Shown piece after piece: positions 1-10,624 of a DNA stretch of 64,000 bases; positions within the stretch are counted from its first letter, which is position 1; each line of letters starts with the position of its first letter. The position numbers and the translations under genes are program-made. The notes under the pieces were generated by a model, which was not told the origin of the DNA, searched no databases, and saw nothing but the letters and a program-made list of their open reading frames with translations. This stretch comes from Nephrocerus scutellatus (Eukaryota; Arthropoda; Insecta; Diptera; Pipunculidae): the NCBI GenBank assembly GCA_947095585.1, contig OX352763.1, forward strand, positions 48,812,481 to 48,876,480, read 5' to 3'.

Positions 1-118
1 GTCTGTGACGATTGTGACGACTGTGACGATTGTGACGACTGCGGTGACTGTGGTGACTGTGACGAAGGTGACGACTGTGACGACTGCGGCGACTGTGATG
101 ACTGTGACGACCGTGACA
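1..118. repeat. 9-bp tandem repeat, array 1 copy 1 (cut by window edge)
   Basis: This is a degenerate nonamer array, TGTGACGAC on the + strand, at the 3' end of the internal region. Because 9 is a multiple of 3 it reads open in several frames as Val-Thr, His-Ser or Asp-Cys repeats. I treat it as non-coding. Confidence 0.85.
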
Positions 119-371
119 AGCAATGATGGAAGTTCTAACTGGAGTAGGTTCAAACAGATGTGGTAACACTTGAAGGTAGCGATGTATCACGTCAATTTCA
201 GTACTGTGCTGGTTTGGGTAAAGGTAACTTTCGTTAACTTTTGTGCTTGTGATAACTTTAGACCGTGGTGTCTCTGCGAATGTAGTGGCTTCTGTGACGT
301 TTGGTGAGTGCAAATGTTTTTGGTGACATCGACGTCTTCTGCTTGACTAATGACGACTGTGACTTTAGTGG

Positions 372-1856
372 CTACTGCATCTTTGAAAATTGTGGTTGCT
401 TTGGTTCTCGGAGTATGTTGCAAGTCCGAAGTTTAACCGGCCGTGCTGGCCTAGTTTGGAGTGTTATACACTCACCTCCGAAGCTTAAAGTGGCTCTGGA
501 CCTTGTAAGAAAGTCCATTCCCAGTGTGAGATCATCAGTGGCGTTCGGTAATACCAGCAGGCGCATTAAGCATGAGGACTTCCCGAAGCGAACGTTGACG
601 TTCAACTCTTCGCGGACTCTCGACTGACTCCCGTTGGCCATTTGAACTGGGATGTGCACAGGGGTTGTGTTGTCCAAATTTCGCAGTCTCTCAGCCAAAA
701 GATCGCTCACGAAACTGCGGTATGCGCCGGTATCGATGCTGGCCTGAACGGTTTCGCGGCCGATGATGATGCGAGCGAGAAGTCGATTTTGGTCATGGAT
801 CAGAGCTGTCTTCTTGTTGGACTGGAGCGAATGACGCTGCTCAACGTGTGAAATACATTGACGGCAGCAGTCGATTGTCCCGATACTCCCTTGGCCACAA
901 TTCCAACAAAAAATCACCCGTGAATTAGCACACTCATGTTGAAAGTGACCTTCCTGTCGGCCCCAACGACAAGTCGTTCGGGGATTGTATAGTGCTTCTT
1001 CAGGCTGACTCACCATGCAATGCCTTTCTTGTGGACTTCTTCGAGATGTCGTCGTTATGCTGTCCTGGTTCTCCTGAATGCTTTCGTAGTCCTCTGCTAG
1101 CCCAATGAGTTCTTTGAGATTGTGAAAGTCCCTTCTTCGGATATAGAGTTGGTATTCTCGCCGGCAATCCCGAAAAATTCTTTCGATTTATTGCATCTCT
1201 GTGTAATTTGCATGTCTCATGAGATTCTGCATTACAATTACCAAATCCTTAAAAATTTCCTTTGGTTTTTGGTGGCGTTGGCGAATTTTGTCGTCCAAGT
1301 GTTCCCAGTACCTGGTGGGCAGGAAGAACTGTAAAAAGTCTGCTGTAAACGCTTTCCAACTTTCCCATTTTTGGTTATTGTTGCGGAACCACAGCAAAGC
1401 ACGGTCCCTGTTTACGCAGTAGGCGTCAGCGAGTTCTTCCAGCCTTTCAATGAACTGAAGTGGTTCCTTCCCTTCATCGTACCTTACCGACCATTTCCTG
1501 ACTTGGTCCACTATCTGGGCGTATGATATAGCTGCCTTATCGGCCCTATTTCGGGTTGGAGCCACTTCGGGTGGTATCGGCATTGCTGCTCTGATGGCTG
1601 CCTTTGGATCGTCGCGTCCTCTAGCTTCCGATGGGTCCAAAGTTAATAGGGGCAATGTCGATGGGTTGCGTCTGTGTTTCTCCTCTAATTCGCTTAGGCG
1701 TGTTTCGTCTTCATACGTGACGTCTCGTCCTGAGACGTAGTTGGAAAATATTTTCCTCTACTCTTCTAGTGTGCCGCTGTCGTCTAGTCTGAACTCGCCC
1801 ATGTAATTCTTCAGCTCCTCTTTCGACAACGTATATATCCAGCTGGTCTTAACCAT
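372..1856 (-). pseudogene. Array 1 gag-protease, copy 1 (two nonsense codons)
   Basis: The ATG at 1854-1856 opens MVKTSWIYTLSKEELKNYM, a Gypsy-type Gag N-terminus. An in-frame TAG follows at 1758-1760 (codon 33), then the frame continues through the capsid region and FLPTRYWEHLDDKIR. This copy alone has a second stop, TAA at 1188-1190, where copies 2 and 3 have CAA. Downstream are a Cys/His-rich zinc-knuckle-like region (CWNCGQ) and an aspartic protease with DTGAYRSFVSDLL, closing at 372. It is not translatable as one protein. Confidence 0.85.
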
Positions 1857-1919
1857 ATTGGTTTTGTGCTGGTATTATTTGATGATTGATATGGTAGTGT
1901 ATTTTTATTAAATTCCAGG

Positions 1920-1937
1920 GTCCCTGCTCGGGCGCCA
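1920..1937 (-). other. Primer binding site, array 1 copy 1
   Basis: The minus strand reads TGGCGCCCGAGCAGGGAC, which matches the 3' end of Lys tRNA as used by many retroelements. It starts two bases after the LTR end, as expected for a (-)-strand primer site. Confidence 0.85.
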
Positions 1938-2231
1938 ATTGTAACGAGGTTTTCCCAGCCGGGGTAAAACTCAGTGTGACCAGGGTTTTTCGTTTATAAG
2001 GTCGTTACAATAAAAAGAATTTATTTGTTTGGTTTTATTTTCTTCTTTCAGTTAAAAATGATTTATTTGTGTAAATTAAAGTGTAATGCTTATGATATCC
2101 GGTCGTACCCTCGGTGGCGGTGTGCATGTGCTGGCGAAGCGTAGTACCGGGGCGTTCTGTATTGACTATGTGGATGGTGAGCGCCCTTTGGTTGTACCCC
2201 TTAGGTTGTAATATCAATGTTCGCTGAGACT

Positions 2232-2436
2232 TAGCGTGAAGCGTTTGGACGTAATGGCAAGGGTATCTCTCTTAAACCATTAATGCGACGAATGTGAAAG
2301 TCTAGCGTGCATCTTTTGTACGTAATGGCAAGGGTATCTCTCTTAAACCATTAATGCGAGGAATATGATAAGTCTAGCGTGCAGCTTTTGTACGTAATGG
2401 CAAGGGTATCTCTCTTAAACCATTAATGCGAGGAAA
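2232..2436. repeat. 71-72-bp tandem repeat in array 1 LTR 1 (3 units)
   Basis: The units share GTAATGGCAAGGGTATCTC, starting at 2251, 2322 and 2394. The equivalent region in LTR 2 has two and a partial unit, and in LTR 3 one. It may be a regulatory repeat in the LTR; no function is shown. Confidence 0.8.
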
Positions 2437-2897
2437 TACTAGACGAGTTGCTAGTAGTAAGAATCACGGGGAAGGAAAGAGGCAGATTGTCGGAATTTCC
2501 TGCCCTTTTATACGTTTTGAATCGGGTGGAAAAGTCCTGTTATCCCTGAACCGTGGGACGATTGATGTTGTTTGGCTCCCACGGTCGGTCCGAGATCCCG
2601 TTGTTGCTATGCTCATTCTGTTTTGTGGTTCCGTTAAATCATCCGATTTTGTGTTGGCTTGTCCAGCTCTGTACATGCTTTTTGTTGTATTCCTGCGTTG
2701 CAGAAATCAAAACATAATTTGGGTTTTAGCTTTGCTTGTCAGTGTGCTGTTGTTCTGCTCATCGTGTTGTTTGTTGTTGTTGTGTCTTGGTACGAAAATA
2801 TTTTGCAATATGCAAATTCATTTGGTTTGAGTTGTTTTGGCTCAGCTCTGTGTGTTGGTTTTGTTGTTATTCGGCAGCGTTTTCGGGTTGTTGTTCT

Positions 2898-3483
2898 TTA
2901 TGTCCTGTATCCCCTTGTGGGTCCTAGGGCCTCTACTACGCCTACGCGCCATCGCGTGCGGTTCCTGGCAATAAGCTTCAGCTCTCTCCAACTCTTCCCC
3001 AATTGCCGTGCCTCCTCTTCAACTGTTCTGCGCCATGTATTTCTCGGACGACCCGTTCTTCTACCATCCTGAGATAACGGGTTCCATTGCATTGCGTAGT
3101 TTGCTATGGAACTGTCGCCTTTTCGGAGTGTATGACCAATCCACTGCCACTTCCGTCGTTGGATGGTTGTGCCTATTGGTTCTGACCCGTTCTCTGGTAA
3201 AGATGTTCGTTAGAGATACGATTAGGCCAGAAAACCCTTAAGATGTTCCGTAGGCACCTATTTACGAATGTTTGTAATCTTTTTGTGATAGTAGCGGTCA
3301 CCTTCCAAGTGCTGCACCCATACAACAGCACAGATTCAACATTTGAGCGGAACAGTCGCAGCTTGGTGTTTAAGCTGATCGCATTGCTTTGCCATATCAT
3401 GGACATCATTCCAAAAACCGATTTTGCTTTGCCGATTCGGTTGACAATGTCCTGTTCGGTTCCACCTTCGGTCGAGACAATAG
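2898..3483 (-). pseudogene. LINE reverse-transcriptase C-terminus inside array 1 LTR 1
   Basis: This is the equivalent of the LINE fragment in LTR 2. It is broken by a one-base deletion near 3182, so the frame falls into two pieces (3173-3409 and 2898-3092). It keeps LLYGCSTWKV and GRPRNTWRRTVEEEARQLG. Confidence 0.8.
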
Positions 3484-4254
3484 GGTTGTTGTTGCTATGT
3501 TGTAATAGGCATGCTCGTTTGCTCGGCTCGTCTATTAGTGTGCTGTTCGCTATGTCGCTCTTTTGTTGTTGGTGCTTTTTATCAGCGTTCGATCGTGATA
3601 GGTTGGGTTTGGAGAACCCTGCCGGTTATGTGTGTGGTGATCTGCTCTTTCTCACACTTGGAGGATAGTGGTTGGCCGCATTTGCCACTATCTGTATGGT
3701 TTGCCGACTTCAGTGACTTAGTTATGACTCCTCCTCAGTGTTCTGCTCTCCCATGCGAGTGCAGAGTCGGTGGTTCTCCGTCTCTCTCCCCCTCTTAATA
3801 GAGGTTTCGTACATTAAGAGTTTTGCGTGGAGAAATGTTCGAAAGTTGCAAAACGAGGGGAAATACACAAACGGCGAAATCAAAATTGTTCTCACTCTAT
3901 TAGTGAGAGCTGGGCGGCAAGTGATCTTTCGCCTGTGACTAATAATAGTCACACTTGCGGCCACAATATTTGGTAGAGGTTGTATAAAAAATTAAAAAAG
4001 TTTTAAATTTGTGTGGGAGAAATTCGTCCCACGCTTTGACGAATTTGTTTCTCACACTCCTCCGTTGCTTGGGTACACATGCACCTTCCTGATAACTGGG
4101 ACCTGGAAACGAACGCCCTCCTCGAAGTGAACGGACCGAAGCCGTAGCCAATTTTCCGTAGCAACGCGGCTCCTCTCTATATTGATTCTCTTTGTGACTG
4201 GGGTGACTATAGCCGGTGATAAGTGGTTTGGGGTTCCAGATGGCTGTGACGGCT

Positions 4255-4416
4255 GTGGCGACTGTGACGTCTGTGACGTCTGTGACGACTGTGACGTCTG
4301 TGACGACTGTGACGACTGTGACGATTGTGACGACTGCGGTGACTGTGGTGACTGTGACGAAGGTGACGACTGTGACGACTGCGGCGACTGTGATGACTGT
4401 GACGACCGTGACAAGC
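4255..4416. repeat. 9-bp tandem repeat, array 1 copy 2
   Basis: This is the same TGTGACGAC-type nonamer array, about 160 bp, between the gag-protease end and the polypurine tract. Its length and variant order differ from copy 3, as expected for a slippage-prone repeat. Confidence 0.85.
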
Positions 4417-4666
4417 ACTGATGGAAGTTCTAACTGGAGTAGGTTCAAACAGATGTGGTAACACTTGAAGGTAGCGATGTATCACGTCAATTTCAGTACT
4501 GTGCTGGTTTGGGTAAAGGTAACTTTCGTTAACTTTTGTGCTTGTGATAACTTTAGACCGTGGTGTACCTGCGAATGTAGTGGCTTCTGTGACGTTTGGT
4601 GAGTGCAAATGTTTTTGGTGACATCGACGTCTTCTGCTTGACTAATGACGACTGTGACTTTAGTGG

Positions 4667-6148
4667 CTACTGCATCTTTGAAAATTGTGGTTGCTTTGGT
4701 TCTCGGAGTATGTTGCAAGTCCGAAGTGCCGGCCGTGCTGGCCTAGTTTGGAGTGTTATACACTCACCTCCGAAGCTTAAAGTGGCTCTGGACCTTGTAA
4801 GAAAGTCCATTCCCAGTGTGAGATCATCAGTGGCGGTCGGTAATACCAGCAGGCGCATTAAGCATGAGGACTTCCCGAAGCGAACGTTGACGTTCAACTC
4901 TTCGCGGACTCTCGACTGACTCCCGTTGGCCATTTGAACTGGGATGTGCACAGGGGTTGTGTTGTCCAAATTTCGCAGTCTCTCAGCCAAAAGATCGCTC
5001 ACGAAACTGCGGTATGCGCCGGTATCGATGCTGGCCTGAACGGTTTCGCGGCCGATGATGATGCGAGCGAGAAGTCGATTTTGGTCATGGATCAGAGCTG
5101 TCTTCTTGTTGGACTGGAGCGAATGACGCTGCTCAACGTGTGAAATACATTGACGGCAGCAGTCGATTGTCCCGATACTCCGTTGGCCACAATTCCAACA
5201 GAAAATCACCCGTGAATTAGCACACTCATGTTGAAAGTGACCTTCCTGTCGGCCCCAACGACAAGTCGTTCGGGGATTGTATAGTGCTTCTTCAGGCTGA
5301 CTCATCATGCAATGCCTTTCTTGTGGACTTCTTCGAGATGTCGTCGTTATGCTGTCCTGGTTCTCCTGAATGCTTTCGTAGTCCTCTGCTAGCCCAATGA
5401 GTTCTTTGAGATTGTGAAAGTCCCTTCTTCGGATATAGAGTTGGTATTCTCGCCGGCAATCCCGAAAAATTCTTTCGATTTGTTGCATCTCTGTGTAATT
5501 TGCATGTCTCATGAGATTCTGCATTACAATTACAAAATCCTTAAAAATTTCCTTTGGTTTTTGGTGGCGTTGGCGAATTTTGTCGTCCAAGTGTTCCCAG
5601 TACCTTGTGGGCAGGAAGAACTGTAAAAAGTCTGCTGTAAACGCTTTCCAACTTTCCCATTTTTGGTTATTGTTGCGGAACCACAGCAAAGCACGGTCCC
5701 TGTTTACGCAGTAGGCGTCAGCGAGTTCTTCCAGCCTTTCAATGAACTGAAGAGGTTTCTTCCCTCCATCGTACCGTACCGACCATTTCCTGACTTGGTC
5801 CACTATCTGGGCGTATGATATAGCCGCCTTATCGGCCCTATTTCGGGTTGGAGCCACTTCGGGTGGTATCCGCGATGCTGGTCTGATGGCTGCCTTTGGA
5901 TCGTCGCGTCCTCTAGCTTCCGATGGGTCCAAAGTTAATAGGGGCAATGTCGATGGGCTGCGTCTGTGTTTCTCCTCTAATTCGCTTAGGCGTGTTTCGT
6001 CCTCAGACGTGACGTCTCGTCCTGAGACGTAGTTGGAAAATATTTTCCTCTACTCTTCTAGTGTGCCGCTGTCGTCTAGTCTGAACTCGCCCATGTAATT
6101 CTTCAGCTCCTCTTTCGACAACGTATATATCCAGCTGGTCTTAACCAT
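4667..6148 (-). pseudogene. Array 1 gag-protease, copy 2 (amber at codon 33)
   Basis: The ATG is at 6146-6148 and an in-frame TAG at 6050-6052. The frame then stays open for about 460 codons to 4667. Domain order on the minus strand: Gag N-terminus, capsid-like segment (FLQFFLPTRYWEHL), zinc-knuckle-like CRWGRQEGHFQHEC and CWNCGQ, then a retroviral-type aspartic protease with active site DTGAYRSF and a downstream TLGMDFL flap-like motif. Reverse transcriptase is absent. The TAG is shared with the other copies, so it predates array expansion. Alternative: a leaky stop giving low readthrough, which I cannot test. Confidence 0.85.
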
Positions 6149-6211
6149 ATTGGTTTTGTGCTGGTATTATTTGATGATTGATATGGTAGTTTATTTTTAT
6201 TAAATTCCAGG

Positions 6212-6229
6212 GTCCCTGCTCGGGCGCCA
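6212..6229 (-). other. Primer binding site, array 1 copy 2
   Basis: This 18-base Lys-tRNA-type site is identical to copy 1, two bases downstream of the end of LTR 2 on the element strand. Confidence 0.85.
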
Positions 6230-6231
6230 AT

Positions 6232-8385
6232 TGTAACGAGGTTTTCCCAGCCGGGGTAAAACTCAGTATGACCAGGGTTCTTCGTTTATAAGGTCGTTAC
6301 AATAAAAAGAATTTATTTGTTTGGTTTTATTTTCTTCTTTCAGTTAACAATGATTTATTTGTGTAAATTAAAGTGTAATGCTTATGATATCCGGTCGTAC
6401 CCTCGGTGGCGGTGTGCATGTGCTGGCGAAGCGTAGTACCGGGGCGTTCTGTATTGACTATGTGGATGGTGAGCGCCCTTTGGTTGTACCCCTTAGGTTG
6501 TAATATCAATGTTCGCTGAGACTTAGCGTGAAGCGTTTGGACGTAATGGCAAGGTTATCTCTCTTAAACCATTAATGCGACGAATGTGAAAGTCTAGCGT
6601 GCATCTTTTGTACGTAATGGCAATGATAAGTCTAGCGTGCAGCTTTTGTACGTAATGGCAAGGGTATCTCTCTTAAACCATTAATGCGAGGAAATACTAG
6701 ACGAGTTGCTAGTAGTAGGAATCACGGGGAAGGAAAGAGGCAGATTGTCGGAATTTCCTGCCCTTTTATACGTTTTGAATCGGGTGGAAAAGTCCTGTTA
6801 TCCCTGAACCGTGGGACGATTGATGTTGTTTGGCTCCCACGGTCGGTCCGAGATCCCGTTGTTGCTATGCTCATTCTGTTTTGTGGTTCCGTTAAATCAT
6901 CCGATTTTGTGTTGGCTTGGCCAGCTCTGTACATGTTTTTTGTTGTATTCCTGCGTTGCAGAAATCAAAACATAATTTGGGTTATTTGTTGTTGTTGTGT
7001 CTTGGTACGAAAATATTTTGCAATATGCAAATTCATTTGGTTTGAGTTGTTTTGGCTCAGCTCTGTGTGTTGGTTTTGTTGTTATTCGGCAGCGTTTTCG
7101 GGTTGTTGTTGCTGTGTTGTTCGGTATGTCGCTCCTTTGTTGTTGGTACTTTTCGGGTGTTGTAATAGGCATGCTCGTTTGGTTGGTGTTGCTTGGCTTC
7201 TATGATTTTGATGTTGTTCGGCTGCGTGTTTCGGGTTGTTGTTCTTTATGTCCTGTATCCCCTTGTGGGTCCTAGGGCCTCTACTACGCCTACGCGCCAT
7301 CGCGTGCGGTTCCTGGCAATAAGCTTCAGCTCTCTCCAACTGTTCCCCAATTGCCGTGCCTCCTCTTCAACTGTTCTGCGCCATGTATTTCTCGGACGAC
7401 CCGTTCTTCTACCATCCTGAGATAACGGGTTCCATTGCATTGCGTAGTTTGCTATGGAACTGTCGCCTTTTCGGAGTGTATGACCAATCCACTGCCACTT
7501 CCGTCGTTGGATGGTTGTGCCTATTGGTTCCTGACCCGTTCTCTGGTAAAGATGTTCGTTAGAGATACGATTAGGCCAGAAAACCCTTAAGATGTTCCGT
7601 AGGCACCTATTTACGAATGTTTGTAATCTTTTTGTTATAGTAGCAGTCACCTTCCAAGTGCTGCACCCATACAACAGCACAGATTCAACATTTGAGCGGA
7701 ACAGTCGCAGCTTGGTGTTTAAGCTGATCGCATTGCTTCGCCATATCATGGACATCATTCCAAAAACCGATTTTGCTTTGCCGATTCGGTTGACAATGTC
7801 CTGTTCGGCTCCACCTTCGGTCGAGACAATAGGGTTGTTGTTGCTATGTTGTAATAGGCATGCTCGGTTGCTCGGCTCGTCTATTAGTGTGCTGTTCGCT
7901 ATGTCGCTCTTTTGTTGTTGGTGCTTTTTATCAGCGTTCGATCGTGATAGGTTGGGTTTGGTGAACCCTGTCGGCTATGTGTGTGGTGATATGCTCTTTC
8001 TCACACTTGGAGGATAGTGGTTGGCCGCATTTGCCACTATCTGTATGGTTTGCCGACTTCAGTGACTTAGTTATGACTCCTCCTCAGTGTTCTGCTCTCC
8101 CATGCGAGTGCAGAGTCGGTGTTTCTCCGTCTCTCTCCCCCTCTTAATAGAGGTTTCGTACGCAAGTTCGAAAGTTGCAAAACGAGGGGAAATACACAAA
8201 CGGCGAAATCAAAATTGTTCTCACTCTATTAGTGAGAGCTGGGCGGCAAGTGATCTTTCGCCTGTGACTAATAATAGTCACACTTGCGGCCACAATATTT
8301 GGTACAGGTTGTATAAAAAATGAAAAAAGTTTTAAATTTGTGTGGGAGAAATTCGTCCCACGCTTTGACGAATTTGTTTCTCACA
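6232..8385 (-). repeat. Array 1 LTR 2 (2154 bp)
   Basis: It has the same termini as LTR 1. The tandem block at 6530-6695 has two full and one cut-down unit. A roughly 45-bp segment found in LTRs 1 and 3 is missing near 6983. The embedded LINE fragment reads open over 170 codons (7246-7758). Confidence 0.88.
7246..7832 (-). pseudogene. LINE reverse-transcriptase C-terminus captured in array 1 LTR 2
   Basis: The minus strand reads IVSTEGGAEQDIVNRIGKAK, then LLYGCSTWKV, WIGHTLRKGDSS and GRPRNTWRRTVEEEARQLG, ending GPTRGYRT and a stop. This is the thumb and tail region of an RTE-like or related non-LTR reverse transcriptase. No catalytic palm is present. It is embedded within an LTR and repeated in all three LTRs, so capture predates the array. 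The family assignment rests on motif memory. Confidence 0.82.
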
Positions 8386-8585
8386 CTCCTCCGTTGCTTG
8401 GGTACACATGCACCTTCCCTTCCTGATAACTGGGACCTGGAAACGAACGCCCTCCTCGAAGTGAACGGACCGAAGCCGTCGCCAATTTTCCGTAGCAACG
8501 CGGCTCCTCTCTATATTGATTCTCTTTGTGACTGGGGTGACTATAGCCGGTGATAAGTGGTTTGGGGTTCCAGATGGCTGTGACG

Positions 8586-8810
8586 GCTGTAACGGCTGTG
8601 GCGACTGTGACGTCTGTGACGTCTGTGACGACTGTGGTGACTATGGCGACTGTGACTACTGCGGCGACTGTGATGACTGCGGCGACTGTGATGACTGACG
8701 ACTGTGACGACTGTGACGATTGTGACGACTGCGGTGACTGTGGTTACTGTGACGAAGGTGACGACTGTGACGACTGCGGCGACTGTGATGACTGTGACGA
8801 CCGTGACAAG
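8586..8810. repeat. 9-bp tandem repeat, array 1 copy 3
   Basis: This is the longest of the three nonamer blocks (about 225 bp). It includes a one-base phase slip near 8697 that splits the block into two phases. Confidence 0.85.
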
Positions 8811-9059
8811 CACTGATGGAAGTTCTAACTGGAGTAGGTTCAAGCGGATGTGGTAACACTTGAAGGTAGCGATGTATCACGTCAATTTCAGTACTGTGCT
8901 GGTTTGGGTAAAGATAACTTTCGTTAACTTTTGTGCTTGTGATAACTTTAGACCGTGGTGTCTGCAAATGTAGTGGCTTCTGTGACGTTTGGTGAGTGCA
9001 AATGTTTTTGGTGACATCGACGTCTTCTGCTTGACTAATGACGACTGTGACTTTAGTGG

Positions 9060-10541
9060 CTACTGCATCTTTGAAAATTGTGGTTGCTTTGGTTCTCGGA
9101 GTATGTTGCAAGTCCGAAGTTTAACCGGCCGTGCTGGCCTAGTTTGGAGTGTTATACACTCACCTCCGAAGTTTAAAGTGGCTCTGGACCTTGTAAGAAA
9201 GTCCATTCCCAGTGTGAGATCATCAGCTGGATCAGTCGGTAATACCATCGGTCGGCATGAGGACTTCCCGAAGCGAACGTTGACGTTCAACTCTTCGCGG
9301 ACTCTCGACTGACTCCCGTTGGCCATTTGAAATGGGATGTGCACAGGGGTTGTGTTGTCCAAATTTCGCAGTCTCTCAGCCAAAAGATCGCTAACGAAAC
9401 TGCGGTATGCGCCGGTATCGATGCTGGCCTGAACGGTTTCGCGGCCGATGATGATGCGAGCGAGAAGTCGATTTTGGTCATGGATCAGAGCTGTCTTCTT
9501 GTTGGACTGGAGCGAATGACGCTGCTCAACGTGTGAAATACATTGACGGCAGCAGTCGATTGTCCCGATACTCCGTTGGCCACAATTCCAACAGAAAATC
9601 ACCCGTGAATTAGCACACTCATGTTGAAAGTGACCTTCCTGTCGGCCCCAACGACAAGTCGTTCGGGAATTGTATAGTGCTTCTTCAGGCTGACTCACCA
9701 TGCAATGCCTTTCTTGTGGACTTCTTCGAGATGTCGTCGTTATGCTGTCCTGGTTCTCCTGAATGCTTTCGTAGTCCTCTGCTAGCCCAATGAGTTCTTT
9801 GAGATTGTGAAAGTCCCTTCTTCGGATATAGAGTTGGTATTCTCGCCGGCAATCCCGAAAAATTCTTTCGATTTGTTGCATCTCTGTGTAATTTGCATGT
9901 CTCATGAGATTCTGCATTACAATTACCAAATCCTTAAAAATTTCCTTTGGTTTTTGGTGGCGTTGGCGAATTTTGTCGTCCAAGTGTTCCCAGTACCTTG
10001 TGGGCAGGAAGAACTGTAAAAAGTCTGCTGTAAACGCTTTCCAACTTTCCCATTTTTGGTTATTGTTGCGGAACCACAGCAAAGCACGGTCCCTGTTTAC
10101 GCAGTAGACGTCAGCGAGTTCTTCCAGCCTTTCAATGAACTGAAGAGGTTTCTTCCCTCCATCGTACCTTACCGACCATTTCCTGACTTGGTCCACTATC
10201 TGGGCGTATGATATAGCCGCCTTATCGGCCCTATTTCGGGTTGGAGCCACTTCGGGTGGTATCGGCGATGCTGCTCTGATGGCTGCCTTTGGATCGTCGC
10301 GTCCTCTAGCTTCCGATGGGTCCAAAGTTAATAGGGGAAATGTCGATGGGCTGCGTCTGTGTTTCTCCTCTAATTCGCTTAGGCGTGTTTCGTCCTCATA
10401 CGTGACGTCTCGTCCTGAGACGTAGTTGGAAAATATTTTCCTCTACTCTTCTAGTGTGCCGCTGTCGTCTAGTCTGAACTCGCCCATGTAATTCTTCAGC
10501 TCCTCTTTCGACAACGTATATATCCAGCTGGTCTTAACCAT
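9060..10541 (-). pseudogene. Array 1 gag-protease, copy 3 (amber at codon 33)
   Basis: The ATG is at 10539-10541 and the TAG at 10443-10445. After the stop the frame is open to 9060. It keeps the same zinc-knuckle and DTGAYRSF protease motifs as copy 2. Small in-frame changes occur in the protease region near 9225-9260 (deleted and substituted residues). It is the 5'-most copy of the array. Confidence 0.85.
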
Positions 10542-10604
10542 ATTGGTTTTGTGCTGGTATTATTTGATGATTGATATGGTAGTTTATTTTTATTAAATTC
10601 CAGG

Positions 10605-10622
10605 GTCCCTGCTCGGGCGCCA
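10605..10622 (-). other. Primer binding site, array 1 copy 3
   Basis: This site is identical to the other two copies and sits two bases after LTR 3. It belongs to the outermost, original 5' end of the array. Confidence 0.85.
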
Positions 10623-10624
10623 AT

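Larger units (their letters stand above)
1940..4056 (-). repeat. Array 1 LTR 1 (2117 bp)
   Basis: On the minus strand it starts TGTGAGAAAC after a purine tract and ends CGTTACA, two bases before the primer site. It has three 71-72-bp tandem units near 2232-2436. It lacks a roughly 130-bp block present in LTRs 2 and 3, between short TTCGGGTTGTTGTT repeats near 2885. It carries a broken LINE fragment (2898-3483). Confidence 0.88.

Noticed and set aside
2426..3072. Cys- and Val-rich hydrophobic ORFs on the + strand of the array 1 LTRs
   Set aside because: They are antisense to the LTR and LINE fragment, differ in length and frame between LTR copies, and come from TGTTGT-rich sequence.
4182..4461. 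Asp-Cys, Val-Thr or His-Ser repeat proteins read from several frames of the nonamer block
   Set aside because: A 9-bp tandem repeat opens several frames at once; there is no start context, no conservation of frame between the three copies and no known protein type.
4482..4718. A possible third gene (env-like) after gag-protease in array 1
   Set aside because: The frame is short, has no signal peptide or membrane segment, and differs between copies; it overlaps the end of gag.
4667..10325. A domesticated Gag protein preserved by selection
   Set aside because: The copies are open after the amber codon, but all lack a usable start in frame, one has a further stop, and they lie in an LTR array; youth explains the openness.
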